From [Mycobacterium] crassicus (GTDB lineage: Bacteria; Actinomycetota; Actinomycetes; Mycobacteriales; Mycobacteriaceae), in the NCBI RefSeq assembly GCF_020181615.1, contig NZ_CP084029.1, positions 1,103,043 through 1,167,042 of the forward strand: DNA of 64,000 bases, given 5' to 3'. Position 1 is the stretch's first letter; the number at the start of each line of letters is the position of its first letter. The notes under the pieces are model-generated. The model was given only the letters and a program-made list of their open reading frames with translations, was not told the DNA's origin and searched no databases. The position numbers were made by a program, and so were the translations under genes. This document shows positions 27,310 through 36,254 of this stretch, one piece after another.

Positions 27310-28487
27310 CAGTACGACCGGGGCAGACCCAGCGACGTCTGCGCGACGAAGTTGAGGATCATCTCCCGGCTCACCGGCGCGATCCGGGCCAGCCGCGACA
27401 CCGTCACCGCCGCGGCGATGCCGTACTCCTTGGTCAGGCCGTTGCCGCCCAGGGACTGCACCGCCTGGTCGACCGCCCGCGTCGATGCCTCGCCGGCGGC
27501 GTACTTGGCCATGTTGGCCGCCTCCGCGGCGCCGAAGTCATCACCGGCGTCGTACAGCGTCGCCGCCTTCTGCATCATCAGTTTGGCCAGCTGGATCTCG
27601 ATGTGGTTCTGGGCCAACGGGTGCGACAGGCCCTGGTGCGACCCGATCGGGGTCTTCCACACCTGACGGGTGGTCACGTAGTCGACGGCCTTGCCGATCG
27701 CGAAGCGGCCCATGCCCACCGCGCTGGCCGCACCCATGATGCGTTCCGGGTTCAGGCCGGCGAACAGCTGCGCGATGGCGGCGTCCTCGGAGCCCACCAG
27801 CGCGTCGGCCGGCAGCCGGACGTCGTCGAGGAACACCTGGAACTGGCGCTCGGGGCTGACCAGCTCCATCTCGATCGGCGTATAGGTCAGTCCGGGGGCG
27901 TCGGTGGGAACCACGAACAGGGCGGGACGCAGGTTGCCGGTCTTGGCGTCCTCGCTGCGGCCGACCACCAGCATGGCCTGAGCCTGATCGACTCCCGAGA
28001 TGAATGTCTTCTGGCCCTTGAGGATCCAGTCCGATCCGTCGCGGCGGGCGGTGGTGGTGATCTTGTGCGAGTTCGACCCGGCGTCGGGCTCGGTGATGGC
28101 GAACGCCATGGTCAGCGAGCCGTCGGCGATACCGGGAATCCAGCGCTGCTTCTGCTCGTCGGTGCCGAACTTGGAGATGATGGTGCCGTTGATGGCCGGA
28201 GAGACGACCATCATCAGCAGCGCGCAGCCGTTCGCCGACATCTCTTCCATGACCAGCGACAGCTCGTACATACCCGCGCCGCCGCCGCCGTACTCCTCGG
28301 GCAGGTTGACCCCGATGAAACCGAGCTTGCCTGCCTCGCTCCACAATTCGTCGGTGTGCTGACCGGCGCGGGCCTTCTCCAGGTAGTACTCCTGGCCGTA
28401 GTTCTTGGCCATCGCCGCGACGGCCTCGCGCAGTGCGCGGCGCTCGTCGCTTTCGATGAAGCTGGTGTCGCTCTTGGAATCGGTCAC
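27309..28487 (-). CDS. fadE12: Acyl-CoA dehydrogenase
   Basis: The 392 residues begin with GTG 28487, preceded by AAGGAGAT at 7 bp. Family motifs are GFIGVNLPEEYGGGGAG, the FAD-binding FAITEPDAGSNSHKI, and a C-terminal QSLGGNGLTKEYG segment. GTG overlaps the accA2 stop by 4 nt. It oxidises an acyl-CoA to the enoyl-CoA within the atu/liu-type pathway. An upstream open extension is noise, because it duplicates the accA2 3' end. Confidence 0.95.
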   Translation of the reverse strand: MTDSKSDTSFIESDERRALREAVAAMAKNYGQEYYLEKARAGQHTDELWSEAGKLGFIGVNLPEEYGGGGAGMYELSLVMEEMSANGCALLMMVVSPAINGTIISKFGTDEQKQRWIPGIADGSLTMAFAITEPDAGSNSHKITTTARRDGSDWILKGQKTFISGVDQAQAMLVVGRSEDAKTGNLRPALFVVPTDAPGLTYTPIEMELVSPERQFQVFLDDVRLPADALVGSEDAAIAQLFAGLNPERIMGAASAVGMGRFAIGKAVDYVTTRQVWKTPIGSHQGLSHPLAQNHIEIQLAKLMMQKAATLYDAGDDFGAAEAANMAKYAAGEASTRAVDQAVQSLGGNGLTKEYGIAAAVTVSRLARIAPVSREMILNFVAQTSLGLPRSY

Positions 28488-30472
28488 AGTGAATCTCCTT
28501 CTGCTTCGGATGCTGTTTCGGCTTGTTCGACACGGGCCAGCACGGCGCCGACCTCTACTTGGTCGCCGGGCTTGACGTCGAGTTGAGTGAGCACACCGTC
28601 GGACGGTGCGCTGATGGTGTGTTCCATCTTCATGGCTTCCAGCCAGATCAGTGGCTGGCCGGCGCTCACCTGATCGCCGACCGCGGCACCCAGCCGGATC
28701 ACGTTGCCGGGCATGGGCGCCAGCAGTGATCCCTGCGCGACCGCCGACTCGGGATCGGGGAAGCGGGGCAATGCCACCAGGTGGACGCCGCCGGCGGGGG
28801 AGTCGATGTAGACATCCGGGCCGTACCGCGCGACGGTGAACGTGCGGGCTACCCCGGCCGAATCGGCCAGCACCACCTGGTCCGGCGTGAACGACACCAG
28901 GGTCACGTCGCCATTGACGGCCAACCCCGTTCGGGTGAGCCGGTATTCGACGCGGTGCTCGGTTCCGGCGTCGTCGAGGTAGCCCTTGGACTGGAATCCC
29001 GAGGCCAGGTTGCGCCAACCGCCGGGGATGGAGCCGAACGCCCGTGCGGTGGCCCGATTGTGTGCGGCATCGGCCAGCGCGGCCGCGATCGCGCTGGCCC
29101 GCACCGTCGCGGTGTCGGCCAGCGGCGCCGACAGTTGCGCCAGGCCGTGAGTGTCGAAGAACGCCGTGTCGGTGGCTCCGTCGAGGAAGGCCGGGTGGCG
29201 CAGCACGTTGACCAGCAGGTCGCGGTTGGTGCGGAGTCCGTGCAACCGGGTTCGGGCCAGCGCGCCGGCGAGCACGCTCGCCGCCTGCCGGCGGGTCGGT
29301 GCGTAGCTGATCACCTTGGCCAGCATCGGGTCGTAGTGGATGGACACCGTCGACCCGCCGACGATGCCGGAGTCCAGCCGGACACCGGTGCGCCGGGACA
29401 GGGACTCGAACTGGGTCGCCACTCCTGGAACGTCGAAGGCGTGCACGAGCCCTGCCTGCGGCTGCCAGCCATGGGCCGGGTCCTCGGCGTAGAGCCGCAC
29501 CTCGATCGAATGTCCCTGTGCGGCCGGCGGTTCGGCGTCCATCCGGGCCCCGTCGGCCACCGCGATCTGCAGTTCGACCAGGTCGACGCCGGTGGTCTCC
29601 TCGGTGACCGGGTGCTCGACCTGCAGCCGGGTGTTCATCTCCAGGAAGTAGAACTCGCCGCGCTCGTCGGCCAGGAACTCGACGGTGCCCGCGCCGGTGT
29701 AGCCGATTGCGCCGGCGGCCAGCCGGGCGGCCTCGAACAGCTTGGCGCGCATCCCGGGGGTGCGTTCCACCAACGGCGAGGGAGCCTCCTCGATGACCTT
29801 CTGGTGGCGGCGCTGAATCGAGCATTCCCGCTCGCCGACCGCCCACACGGTGCCGTGCTGATCGGCCATCACCTGCACCTCGATGTGATGTCCGGTCGGC
29901 AGATAGCGCTCGCAGAACACCGTCGGGTCGCCGAATGCGGACTCGGCCTCGCGCTGGGCGGCCGCTACTTCGCCTGCCAGGGCAGACAATTCGTTGACCA
30001 CTCGCATACCGCGGCCACCGCCACCCGCGGAGGCCTTCACCAGCACCGGCAGTTGAGCGGCGGTGACGGTGTCGGGATCGAGTTCTTCGAGAACCGGCAC
30101 GCCGGCCGCGGCCATCATCTTCTTCGACTCGATCTTGGAGCCCATCGAGGTCACCGCGGCCACCGGCGGACCGATCCAGGTCAACCCGGCGGCCTGCACG
30201 GCAGCGGCGAAGTCGGCGTTCTCGGAAAGGAATCCGTAGCCGGGATGGATGGCGTCGGCGCCGGCGGCGCGAGCCGCGGCGATGATCGCCTCGGCGGACA
30301 GATAGCTGGTGGTGTCCGGCAGGCGCACCTTCGCGTCGGCTTCGGCGACGTGCGGCATACCCGCGTCGGGGTCGGTGTAGACCGCGACCGTGCCCAGGCC
30401 GAGGCGACGACAGGTGGCGAACACCCGTCGGGCGATCTCGCCGCGATTGGCCACCAGAACAGTGCTGATCAT
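28484..30472 (-). CDS. accA2: Acyl-CoA carboxylase alpha subunit (biotin carboxylase plus biotin carrier)
   Basis: The 662 residues contain biotin carboxylase domains (VLVANRGEIARRV, GYGFLSENADFA, the ATP-grasp glycine loop KASAGGGGRGM, FLEMNTRLQVEHPVTEETTG) and the C-terminal biotinyl site LEAMKMEHT near 620. ATG 30472 starts the conserved MISTVLVANRGE; an in-frame TTG at 30499 is less likely. With AccD2 it should carboxylate a branched enoyl-CoA such as 3-methylcrotonyl- or geranyl-CoA; which one is inference from neighbours. Confidence 0.95.
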   Translation of the reverse strand: MISTVLVANRGEIARRVFATCRRLGLGTVAVYTDPDAGMPHVAEADAKVRLPDTTSYLSAEAIIAAARAAGADAIHPGYGFLSENADFAAAVQAAGLTWIGPPVAAVTSMGSKIESKKMMAAAGVPVLEELDPDTVTAAQLPVLVKASAGGGGRGMRVVNELSALAGEVAAAQREAESAFGDPTVFCERYLPTGHHIEVQVMADQHGTVWAVGERECSIQRRHQKVIEEAPSPLVERTPGMRAKLFEAARLAAGAIGYTGAGTVEFLADERGEFYFLEMNTRLQVEHPVTEETTGVDLVELQIAVADGARMDAEPPAAQGHSIEVRLYAEDPAHGWQPQAGLVHAFDVPGVATQFESLSRRTGVRLDSGIVGGSTVSIHYDPMLAKVISYAPTRRQAASVLAGALARTRLHGLRTNRDLLVNVLRHPAFLDGATDTAFFDTHGLAQLSAPLADTATVRASAIAAALADAAHNRATARAFGSIPGGWRNLASGFQSKGYLDDAGTEHRVEYRLTRTGLAVNGDVTLVSFTPDQVVLADSAGVARTFTVARYGPDVYIDSPAGGVHLVALPRFPDPESAVAQGSLLAPMPGNVIRLGAAVGDQVSAGQPLIWLEAMKMEHTISAPSDGVLTQLDVKPGDQVEVGAVLARVEQAETASEAEGDSL

Positions 30473-30514
30473 TGACTCTGCCTTCTGCTCTTCGCGCAAG
30501 CGCTCATCGAGTCC

Positions 30515-32110
30515 TCACATCCGGAAGACGCCGAAGTTCGACGTCCCCTCGATCGGGCCACTGGCTATGGTGGACAGACACATTCCCAATACCGTGCGGG
30601 TGTCGCGGGGGTCGATCACCCCGTCGTCGTAGAGCATCCCCGACAGCACGAGCGGCAGCGACTCCGCTTCGATCTGCCCTTCGACCATGGCGCGCATGGC
30701 GGTGTCGGCCGCCTCGTCGACCTGCTGCCCGCGGGCCTCGGTGGCGGCCCGGTTCACGATCGACAGCACGCCGGCGAGCTGTGCCCCGCCCATCACCGAG
30801 GATTTGGCCGACGGCCAGGCGAACAGAAAGCGGGGATCGTAGGCGCGACCACACATGCCGTAGTGCCCGGCGCCATAGGAGGCGCCGAGCAGCAGCGAGA
30901 TGTGCGGCACCGTCGAATTGGATACGGCGTTGATCATCATCGAGCCGTGCTTGATCATCCCGCCCTCTTCGTAGTCCTTGCCCACCATGTAGCCGGTGGT
31001 GTTGTGCAGGAACAACAGTGGGGTGTTGGAGCGGTTGGCCAACTGGATGAACTGGGTGGCCTTCTGGGATTCCTCGCTGAACAGCACGCCCCGCGCATTG
31101 GCCAGGATGCCGATCGGATAGCCATGTAGCCGTGCCCAACCCGTCACCAACGACGATCCGTAGAGCGGCTTGAACTCATCGAAGTCGGAGCCGTCGACGA
31201 TCCGGGCGATCACCTCGCGCGGGTCGAACGGGATGCGCAGATCTGCGGGCACGATGCCGATCAGCTCTTCGGAGTCGAACAGCGGCTCGGTCACCGGCTC
31301 CTGCTTCGGGCCCTGCTTGACCCAGTTCAGCCGGGCCACGATCCGCCGACCGATCCGCAGCGCATCGAGCTCGTCGTTGGCCAAGTAGTCGCCCAATCCC
31401 GAGGTGCGCGAGTGCATCTCGGCACCGCCGAGCGACTCGTCGTCGGACTCCTCGCCGGTGGCCATCTTCACCAGCGGCGGCCCGGCCAGGAATACCTTGG
31501 AACGTTCCTTGATCATCACCACGTGATCGGACATGCCGGGCACATAGGCCCCGCCGGCGGTGGAGTTGCCGAATACCAGCGCAATGGTCGGTATGCCGGC
31601 GGCCGACAGCCGAGTCAGGTCGCGGAACATCTGACCGCCCGGGATGAAGACTTCCTTCTGGGTGGGCAGGTCCGCTCCGCCGGATTCCACCAGGGAGATC
31701 ACCGGAAGCCGGTTCTCCAAAGCGATCTTGTTGGCCCGCAGGATCTTGCGCAGCGTCCACGGGTTGGACGTTCCGCCCTTAACCGTCGGGTCGTTGGCGA
31801 CGATCATGCACTCCACGCCTTCGACCGCACCGATCCCGGTGACCAGGCTGGCCCCGACCTGGAAGGCGCTGCCCCAGGCAGCCAGCGGGCACAGCTCCAG
31901 GAACGGTGAGTCGGCGTCGATCAGAGCTTCGATGCGCTCCCGGGCGGTGAGCTTGCCGCGGGAATGGTGGCGGTCCACGTACTTGGGTCCGCCGCCGGCG
32001 AGTGCCTTGGCGTGCTCGGCATCGATCTCGGCGAGCTTGTCGTTCAACGCCGACGCCGCCTCGGTGTAGGCGGGTGATGACGGGTCGAGCGTGGACTTCA
32101 GTGCGGTCAT
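30515..32110 (-). CDS. accD2: Acyl-CoA carboxylase beta subunit (carboxyltransferase)
   Basis: The 531 residues carry both carboxyltransferase halves: the N-terminal CoA site (SLVESGGADLPTQKEVF, NSTAGGAYVPGMSDH) and the C-terminal carboxybiotin site (HNTTGYMVGKDYEEGGMIKH, GASYGAGHYGMCGRAYDPRF). The GKDYE and MIKHG signatures are those of methylcrotonyl/geranyl-CoA carboxylases, not of propionyl-CoA carboxylases. It starts at ATG 32110, which overlaps the fadE13 stop by 4 nt. A 42-bp gap precedes accA2. Confidence 0.96.
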   Translation of the reverse strand: MTALKSTLDPSSPAYTEAASALNDKLAEIDAEHAKALAGGGPKYVDRHHSRGKLTARERIEALIDADSPFLELCPLAAWGSAFQVGASLVTGIGAVEGVECMIVANDPTVKGGTSNPWTLRKILRANKIALENRLPVISLVESGGADLPTQKEVFIPGGQMFRDLTRLSAAGIPTIALVFGNSTAGGAYVPGMSDHVVMIKERSKVFLAGPPLVKMATGEESDDESLGGAEMHSRTSGLGDYLANDELDALRIGRRIVARLNWVKQGPKQEPVTEPLFDSEELIGIVPADLRIPFDPREVIARIVDGSDFDEFKPLYGSSLVTGWARLHGYPIGILANARGVLFSEESQKATQFIQLANRSNTPLLFLHNTTGYMVGKDYEEGGMIKHGSMMINAVSNSTVPHISLLLGASYGAGHYGMCGRAYDPRFLFAWPSAKSSVMGGAQLAGVLSIVNRAATEARGQQVDEAADTAMRAMVEGQIEAESLPLVLSGMLYDDGVIDPRDTRTVLGMCLSTIASGPIEGTSNFGVFRM

Positions 32111-33255
32111 GACTGGTATCCCAGGGTCTTGGCGGCCAATGAGGTCAGGATCTCGGTGGTTCCACCGCCGATGCCGATGATGCGCATGTCCCGATACTGG
32201 CGCTCCACCTCGGACTCGGCCATATAGCCCATGCCGCCGAACAGCTGCACCGCCTGGTTGGCCACCCACTCACCGGCCTCCACCGCGGTGTTCTTGGCGA
32301 AACACACCTCCGGGATGAGGAAGGCCTCACCGGCCAGCTGCCGCTCGACGACGTGGTGGGTGTAGACCCGGGCCACGTCGATGCGCCGGGCCATCTCGGC
32401 CAGGGTGTTCTGCACCGCCTGCCGCGTGATCAGCGGCCGGCCGAATGTCTCCCGGTCCCGGCACCACGTCTGGGTCAGGTCCAGGCAGCGTTGCGCGCTG
32501 GCATACGCCTGCGCGGCCAGCCCGACCCGCTCGGAGACGAAGGCCGCGGCGATCTGGGCGAAGCCGGTGTTCTCGACGCCGACCAGGTTCGCCGCCGGCA
32601 CCCGGGCGTCGACGTAGGACAGTTCGGCGGTGTCCGAGGATCGCCAGCCCATCTTCTCCAGCTTGCGACTCACCTCGAAGCCCGGCGTGCCCTTCTCGAC
32701 CACCAGCAGCGACACCCCGGCCGCCCCCGGCCCGCCGGTGCGGACCGCGGTGACGACATAGTCGGCGCGCACCGCGGAGGTGATGAACGTCTTGGAACCG
32801 TTGACCACGTAGTGGTCGCCGTCGGGGCGCGCCGTGGTGCGCAGGTGCCCGACATCCGAGCCGCCGCCGGGCTCGGTGATGGCCAGCGAACCGATCTTCT
32901 CGCCGGCCAGCGTGGGGCGGACGAACTCGTCGATCAGCCGAGCGTCGCCCGAGGCGATCATGTGCGGCACCGCGATACCGCAGGTGAACAGGGAGGCGAA
33001 CACCCCGCCCGGCGCCCCGGCCTGGTGCATCTCCTCGCAGACGATCACCGCGTCGGCGCCGTCTCCGCCACTGCCGCCGACCTCCTCGGGGAAGCCCGCA
33101 CCCAACAACCCGACCTCGGCGGCCTTGCGGTGCAGTTCGCGCGGCAGATCGCCGGAGCGTTCCCACTCGTCGACGTGCGGCAGAATCTCGCGTTCGACGA
33201 AACCGCGGACGGTCTTGCGCAGCGCTTGGCGCTCGGTGGTGGTCCAGATACTCAC
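32107..33255 (-). CDS. fadE13: Acyl-CoA dehydrogenase
   Basis: The 382 residues begin with GTG 33255, overlapping the atuA stop by 4 nt (GTGA). Motifs: GFPEEVGGSGGDGAD, the FAD-binding LAITEPGGGSDVGHLRTT, and the C-terminal QLFGGMGYMAESEVERQYRD with RIIGIGGGTTEI. The central EVCFAKN and the Glu near the C-terminal segment are as in short/branched-chain enzymes. It is a second dehydrogenase for the same operon, as in the atuD/liuA systems. Confidence 0.95.
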   Translation of the reverse strand: MSIWTTTERQALRKTVRGFVEREILPHVDEWERSGDLPRELHRKAAEVGLLGAGFPEEVGGSGGDGADAVIVCEEMHQAGAPGGVFASLFTCGIAVPHMIASGDARLIDEFVRPTLAGEKIGSLAITEPGGGSDVGHLRTTARPDGDHYVVNGSKTFITSAVRADYVVTAVRTGGPGAAGVSLLVVEKGTPGFEVSRKLEKMGWRSSDTAELSYVDARVPAANLVGVENTGFAQIAAAFVSERVGLAAQAYASAQRCLDLTQTWCRDRETFGRPLITRQAVQNTLAEMARRIDVARVYTHHVVERQLAGEAFLIPEVCFAKNTAVEAGEWVANQAVQLFGGMGYMAESEVERQYRDMRIIGIGGGTTEILTSLAAKTLGYQS

Positions 33256-34967
33256 AGTTCCCCTTCTGACAGCAGCTGCTCGGGTATCTCGAGGTGACGG
33301 CTGCGCAGCCATTCGCCCAGCCCCTTGGCCTGCGGGTCGAATCGGGCCTGGTAGGCCACGCCCTGCCCGAGGATGCCCTCGATGACGAAGTTCACCGCGC
33401 GCAGCTTCGGCAGCAGGTGGCGGGTGACCGGCAACTCGGCGGTCTCGGGCAGCAGTTCGCGCAGCTTCTCAGGAGTCAACGTGTGGGCCAGCCAGCGCCA
33501 CTGCTCCTCGGTGCGCACCCAGACCCCGACGTTGGCCGAGCCGCCCTTGTCGCCGCTGCGGGCGCCGGCGAGCAGGCCCAACGGCGCGCGCCGAGTCGGG
33601 CCGGCCGGCAACGGCTCGGGGAGGCCGGGTTCGGCCGCGGCCGCCAGCTCGAGTGTCTCGGCAGCGGAGGGAATGTCCACCCGGGTGCCGTCGGCGTGCA
33701 CGGCGACGTGCGGCACCTGCGTGGCATCGACATAGCCGGGGGTGAAGACCCCGTAGACCTGGCCGTCGCCGGGCGGGGCGGTGACGCAGAACCCGGGATA
33801 ACTGGCCAGTGCGAGTTCGATGCCGGCCGCGGAGAACTTGCGGCCCACGTTGGCCGGGTCCGGGTCGCGCACCACGCAGTGCAGCAGGGCGCTGGCGGTT
33901 TCCTCGGTGTCGGCGTCGGGGTGGTCGGTGCGCGACAACGTCCAGTCCAGCTCGGCCGGGCGGACGGTCAGGGCCGCCTCGAGCTGCGTGCGCAGCAGCG
34001 CGGCCTTGGCCTCGATGTCCAGGCCGGTCAGCACGAAGGTGGTGGAGTTGCGGAACCCGCCGATGCTGTTCAGCGACACCTTGTAGGTGGGTGGCGGCGC
34101 CTCGCCGGTCACGCCGGAGATCCGCACCCGGTGCGGGCCGTCAGCCGTCAGTTCGATGCTGTCCATGCGCGCGGTGACGTCGGGGTTGGCGTAGCGGGCG
34201 CCGGTCACCTCGTAGAGCAGTTGCGCGGTGACGGTGTCGACGCTGACCAACCCGCCGGTGCCGGGATGTTTGGTGATCACCGATGACCCGTCGGCGTGGA
34301 TCTCCGCTAGCGGGAAGCCGGGGTGCAGCATCTGCTCGGTGGGAATCTCGGTGAAGAAGGCGTAGTTGCCGCCGCTGGCCTGGATTCCGCACTCGATCAC
34401 GTGACCGGCGACCACCGCCCCGGCGAGCTGGTCGTAGTCGGTGCGATCCCAACCGAAGTGGGCGGCGGCCGGGCCGAGGATCACCGACGCGTCGGTGACC
34501 CGGCCGGTGATCACGACGTCGGCGCCACCGGCCAGGCACTCGACGATCCCCCAGCCACCCAGGTAGGCGTTCGCGGTCAGCGGGGTTCCCAATCCGAGCT
34601 TGGCGGCCCGGGGGAGTAGGTCGTCGCCTTCGACGTGGGCCACCGTGGCGGGGATGCCGAGGCGGTCGGCCAGTTGGCGTACCGCGTCGGCCAGGCCGGC
34701 CGGATTGAGCCCGCCGGCGTTGGCCACGATACGAACGCCCTTGTCACGGGCCAGTCCGAGGCATTGTTCGAGCTGGGTGAGGAACGTCTTGGCGTAGCCG
34801 CGCTCCGGGTGTTTCATCCGGTCGCGCCCCAGGATGAGCATGGTCAGCTCGGCCAGGTAGTCGCCGGTGAGAAAGTCCAGGTCACCGTCAGTGAGCATCT
34901 CGTGCATCGCAGCGTGGCGGTCGCCGTAGAAGCCCGAGCAGTTTCCGATCCGAACCGCTGCTGTCAT
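33252..34967 (-). CDS. AtuA-family protein of acyclic terpene utilisation (DUF1446, Rv0976c-like)
   Basis: The 571 residues begin MTAAVRIGNCSGFYGDRHAA and contain GGDVVITGRVTDASVILGP-like and PRRAPLGLLAGARSGDKGG segments, typical of AtuA. AtuA proteins occur in pseudomonad citronellol/geraniol operons next to geranyl-CoA carboxylase, but their reaction is not known. GTG 34982 and ATG 34979 are also in frame; ATG 34967 matches the family N-terminus best. It is the first gene of the operon, downstream of a palindromic operator. Confidence 0.88.
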   Translation of the reverse strand: MTAAVRIGNCSGFYGDRHAAMHEMLTDGDLDFLTGDYLAELTMLILGRDRMKHPERGYAKTFLTQLEQCLGLARDKGVRIVANAGGLNPAGLADAVRQLADRLGIPATVAHVEGDDLLPRAAKLGLGTPLTANAYLGGWGIVECLAGGADVVITGRVTDASVILGPAAAHFGWDRTDYDQLAGAVVAGHVIECGIQASGGNYAFFTEIPTEQMLHPGFPLAEIHADGSSVITKHPGTGGLVSVDTVTAQLLYEVTGARYANPDVTARMDSIELTADGPHRVRISGVTGEAPPPTYKVSLNSIGGFRNSTTFVLTGLDIEAKAALLRTQLEAALTVRPAELDWTLSRTDHPDADTEETASALLHCVVRDPDPANVGRKFSAAGIELALASYPGFCVTAPPGDGQVYGVFTPGYVDATQVPHVAVHADGTRVDIPSAAETLELAAAAEPGLPEPLPAGPTRRAPLGLLAGARSGDKGGSANVGVWVRTEEQWRWLAHTLTPEKLRELLPETAELPVTRHLLPKLRAVNFVIEGILGQGVAYQARFDPQAKGLGEWLRSRHLEIPEQLLSEGEL

Positions 34968-34984
34968 CCGCAATCCCATCACTC

Positions 34985-35000
34985 AACCAACCGGTAGGTT
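34985..35000. promoter_or_regulatory. Palindromic operator AACCAACCGGTAGGTT upstream of the atu-like operon
   Basis: The 16-bp element is symmetrical (AACC-N-ACCGGT-N-GGTT) except for one mismatched pair. It lies 18 bp before the presumed atuA start. Size and symmetry fit a TetR-type dimer. The regulator is not encoded nearby, so control in trans is inferred. Confidence 0.6.
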
Positions 35001-35031
35001 AGCCGGTACCGCCGGTGTCACGTCAAGGTGC
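35001..35031. other. Short spacer between operator and repeat array
   Basis: Thirty-one bases with no recognisable signal. The whole 357-bp gap between the atu-like operon and rpmF holds, in order, the operator, this spacer, a 57-bp repeat array, an rpmF promoter and a hairpin. Confidence 0.4.
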
Positions 35032-35223
35032 GTCGAGCCGCGCTGAACCGCTCGGCTTGTCCGGCGGTCCCAGCTTCGGCTCTCCTCCGTCGAGCCTCGC
35101 TGAACCGCTCCGCCTGCCCGTCGGTCCCAGCTTCGGCTCTCCTCCGTCGAGCCTCGCTGAACCGCTCGGCCTGTCCGTCGGTCCCAGCTTCGGCTCTCCT
35201 CCGTCGAGCCTCGCTGAACCGCC
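35032..35223 (-). repeat. 57-bp tandem repeat array, 3 full copies plus a partial fourth
   Basis: Units start at 35032, 35089, 35146 and 35203, all exactly 57 bp apart; the last ends after 21 bp. The minus strand reads open across the array with the period RFSEARRRRAEAGTDGQAE (19 residues). No ribosome binding site or known protein is associated, so a peptide is not claimed. The unit shares strong identity with the copies at 39158-39337 and 63857-63940. Confidence 0.9.
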
Positions 35224-35235
35224 GCATTCCCTATT

Positions 35236-35265
35236 TTGGAGCCGACGCAGGTCACCCGCTATCCT
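35236..35265 (+). promoter_or_regulatory. Candidate rpmF promoter
   Basis: TTGGAG (35236-35241) and TATCCT (35260-35265) are separated by 18 bp. The -10 fits the mycobacterial TANNNT pattern. It lies about 60 bp before the rpmF start and after the repeat array. No start-site data support it. Confidence 0.45.
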
Positions 35266-35276
35266 TTCGTAAGTCC

Positions 35277-35296
35277 CGCCGCTGGCTCTAGCGGCG
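35277..35296 (+). promoter_or_regulatory. Perfect hairpin in the rpmF leader
   Basis: CGCCGCT and AGCGGCG form a perfect 7-bp stem with a 6-nt loop, 11-30 bp after the putative -10 and 28 bp before the start codon. It would be in the 5' leader of the L32 transcript. It could be a stability element or an autoregulatory site. Confidence 0.4.
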
Positions 35297-35324
35297 ATAT
35301 GTCAACTTGAGGAGAGGCTCGACC

Positions 35325-35498
35325 ATGGCCGTGCCGAAGCGCAGGATGTCGCGCGCGAACACCCGTAGTCGCCGCGCACAGTGGAAGGCCGAGGCAACTG
35401 GCCTGGTCAACGTGTCAGTCGCCGGTCGTGCGCACAAGGTGCCGCGCCGGTTGCTGAAGGCGGCTCGACTGGGCCTGATCGACCTCGACCGTCGCTAA
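35325..35498 (+). CDS. rpmF: 50S ribosomal protein L32, cysteine-free form
   Basis: The 57 residues [20 protein letters not shown] match bacterial L32. The zinc-binding cysteines of many L32 proteins are absent, so it is the C-minus type usual in mycobacteria. ATG 35325 follows GAGGAGAGG and is preferred over the upstream frame extension at 35307. A terminator follows directly. It belongs to the large ribosomal subunit. Confidence 0.97.
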   Translation: MAVPKRRMSRANTRSRRAQWKAEATGLVNVSVAGRAHKVPRRLLKAARLGLIDLDRR

Positions 35499-35499
35499 T

Positions 35500-35524
35500 A
35501 AGGCTCCGACACGAGCGGAGCTTT
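35500..35524 (+). terminator. Intrinsic terminator-like hairpin after rpmF
   Basis: AAGGCTCCG and CGGAGCTTT pair over 9 bp (one G-T) around a 7-nt loop, one base after the second of two adjacent stop-like codons. It separates rpmF from mprA, which has its own promoter region of only about 37 bp downstream. Confidence 0.75.
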
Positions 35525-35561
35525 ACCCACCAGAGCGCCCATCAATGATTGGATAGCACTT

Positions 35562-36254
35562 ATGGCTACCCGGGTACTGGTTGTAGATGATGACCGCGCA
35601 GTGCGTGAGTCGCTGCGCAGGTCTCTCTCATTCAATGGCTATTCCGTCTCGTTGGCCACCGACGGCGTCGAGGCGCTCGAGGCGATCACCAGCGACCGTC
35701 CGGACGCGATGATCCTGGACGTGATGATGCCGCGACTGGACGGCCTGGAGGTCTGTCGTCAGCTGCGCAGCACCGGTGACGATCTGCCGATCCTGGTGCT
35801 GACGGCTCGCGACTCTGTCTCCGAGCGGGTGGCCGGCCTCGATGCCGGCGCCGACGACTACCTGCCGAAGCCGTTCGCGTTGGAGGAACTGCTGGCGCGG
35901 ATGCGGGCACTGCTGCGCCGCACCACCGCCGAGGACCTGTCCGAGTCGGTGGCGATGTCGTTCGAGGACCTGACGCTGGACCCGGTGACCCGCGAGGTCA
36001 CCCGCGGCGACCGTCAGATCAGCCTCACCCGCACCGAGTTCGCGCTGCTGGAGATGCTGATCGCCAACCCGCGCCGGGTGCTGACCCGTAGCCGCATCCT
36101 CGAAGAGGTGTGGGGATTTGATTTCCCGACCTCGGGCAACGCACTTGAGGTCTACATCGGGTACCTGCGTCGCAAGACTGAAGCCGAAGGGGAGCCACGG
36201 CTGATCTACACCGTTCGCGGGGTGGGTTACGTGCTTCGTGAGACCCCACCCTGA
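35562..36254 (+). CDS. mprA: OmpR-family response regulator MprA
   Basis: The 230 residues have a receiver with Asp9/10 ([11 protein letters not shown]), phospho-acceptor Asp53 (MILDVMMP) and Lys103 (YLPKPF), and a C-terminal winged helix ([40 protein letters not shown]). MprA controls envelope-stress and persistence genes, including sigE, sigB and pepD in M. tuberculosis. Order mprA-mprB-pepD is conserved. The TGA overlaps the mprB ATG by 1 nt. Confidence 0.98.
   Translation: MATRVLVVDDDRAVRESLRRSLSFNGYSVSLATDGVEALEAITSDRPDAMILDVMMPRLDGLEVCRQLRSTGDDLPILVLTARDSVSERVAGLDAGADDYLPKPFALEELLARMRALLRRTTAEDLSESVAMSFEDLTLDPVTREVTRGDRQISLTRTEFALLEMLIANPRRVLTRSRILEEVWGFDFPTSGNALEVYIGYLRRKTEAEGEPRLIYTVRGVGYVLRETPP

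Noticed and set aside
35018..35255. Open frames across the 57-bp repeat array
   Set aside because: They exist only because 57 is a multiple of three; no ribosome binding site, no known protein. Kept as a repeat.
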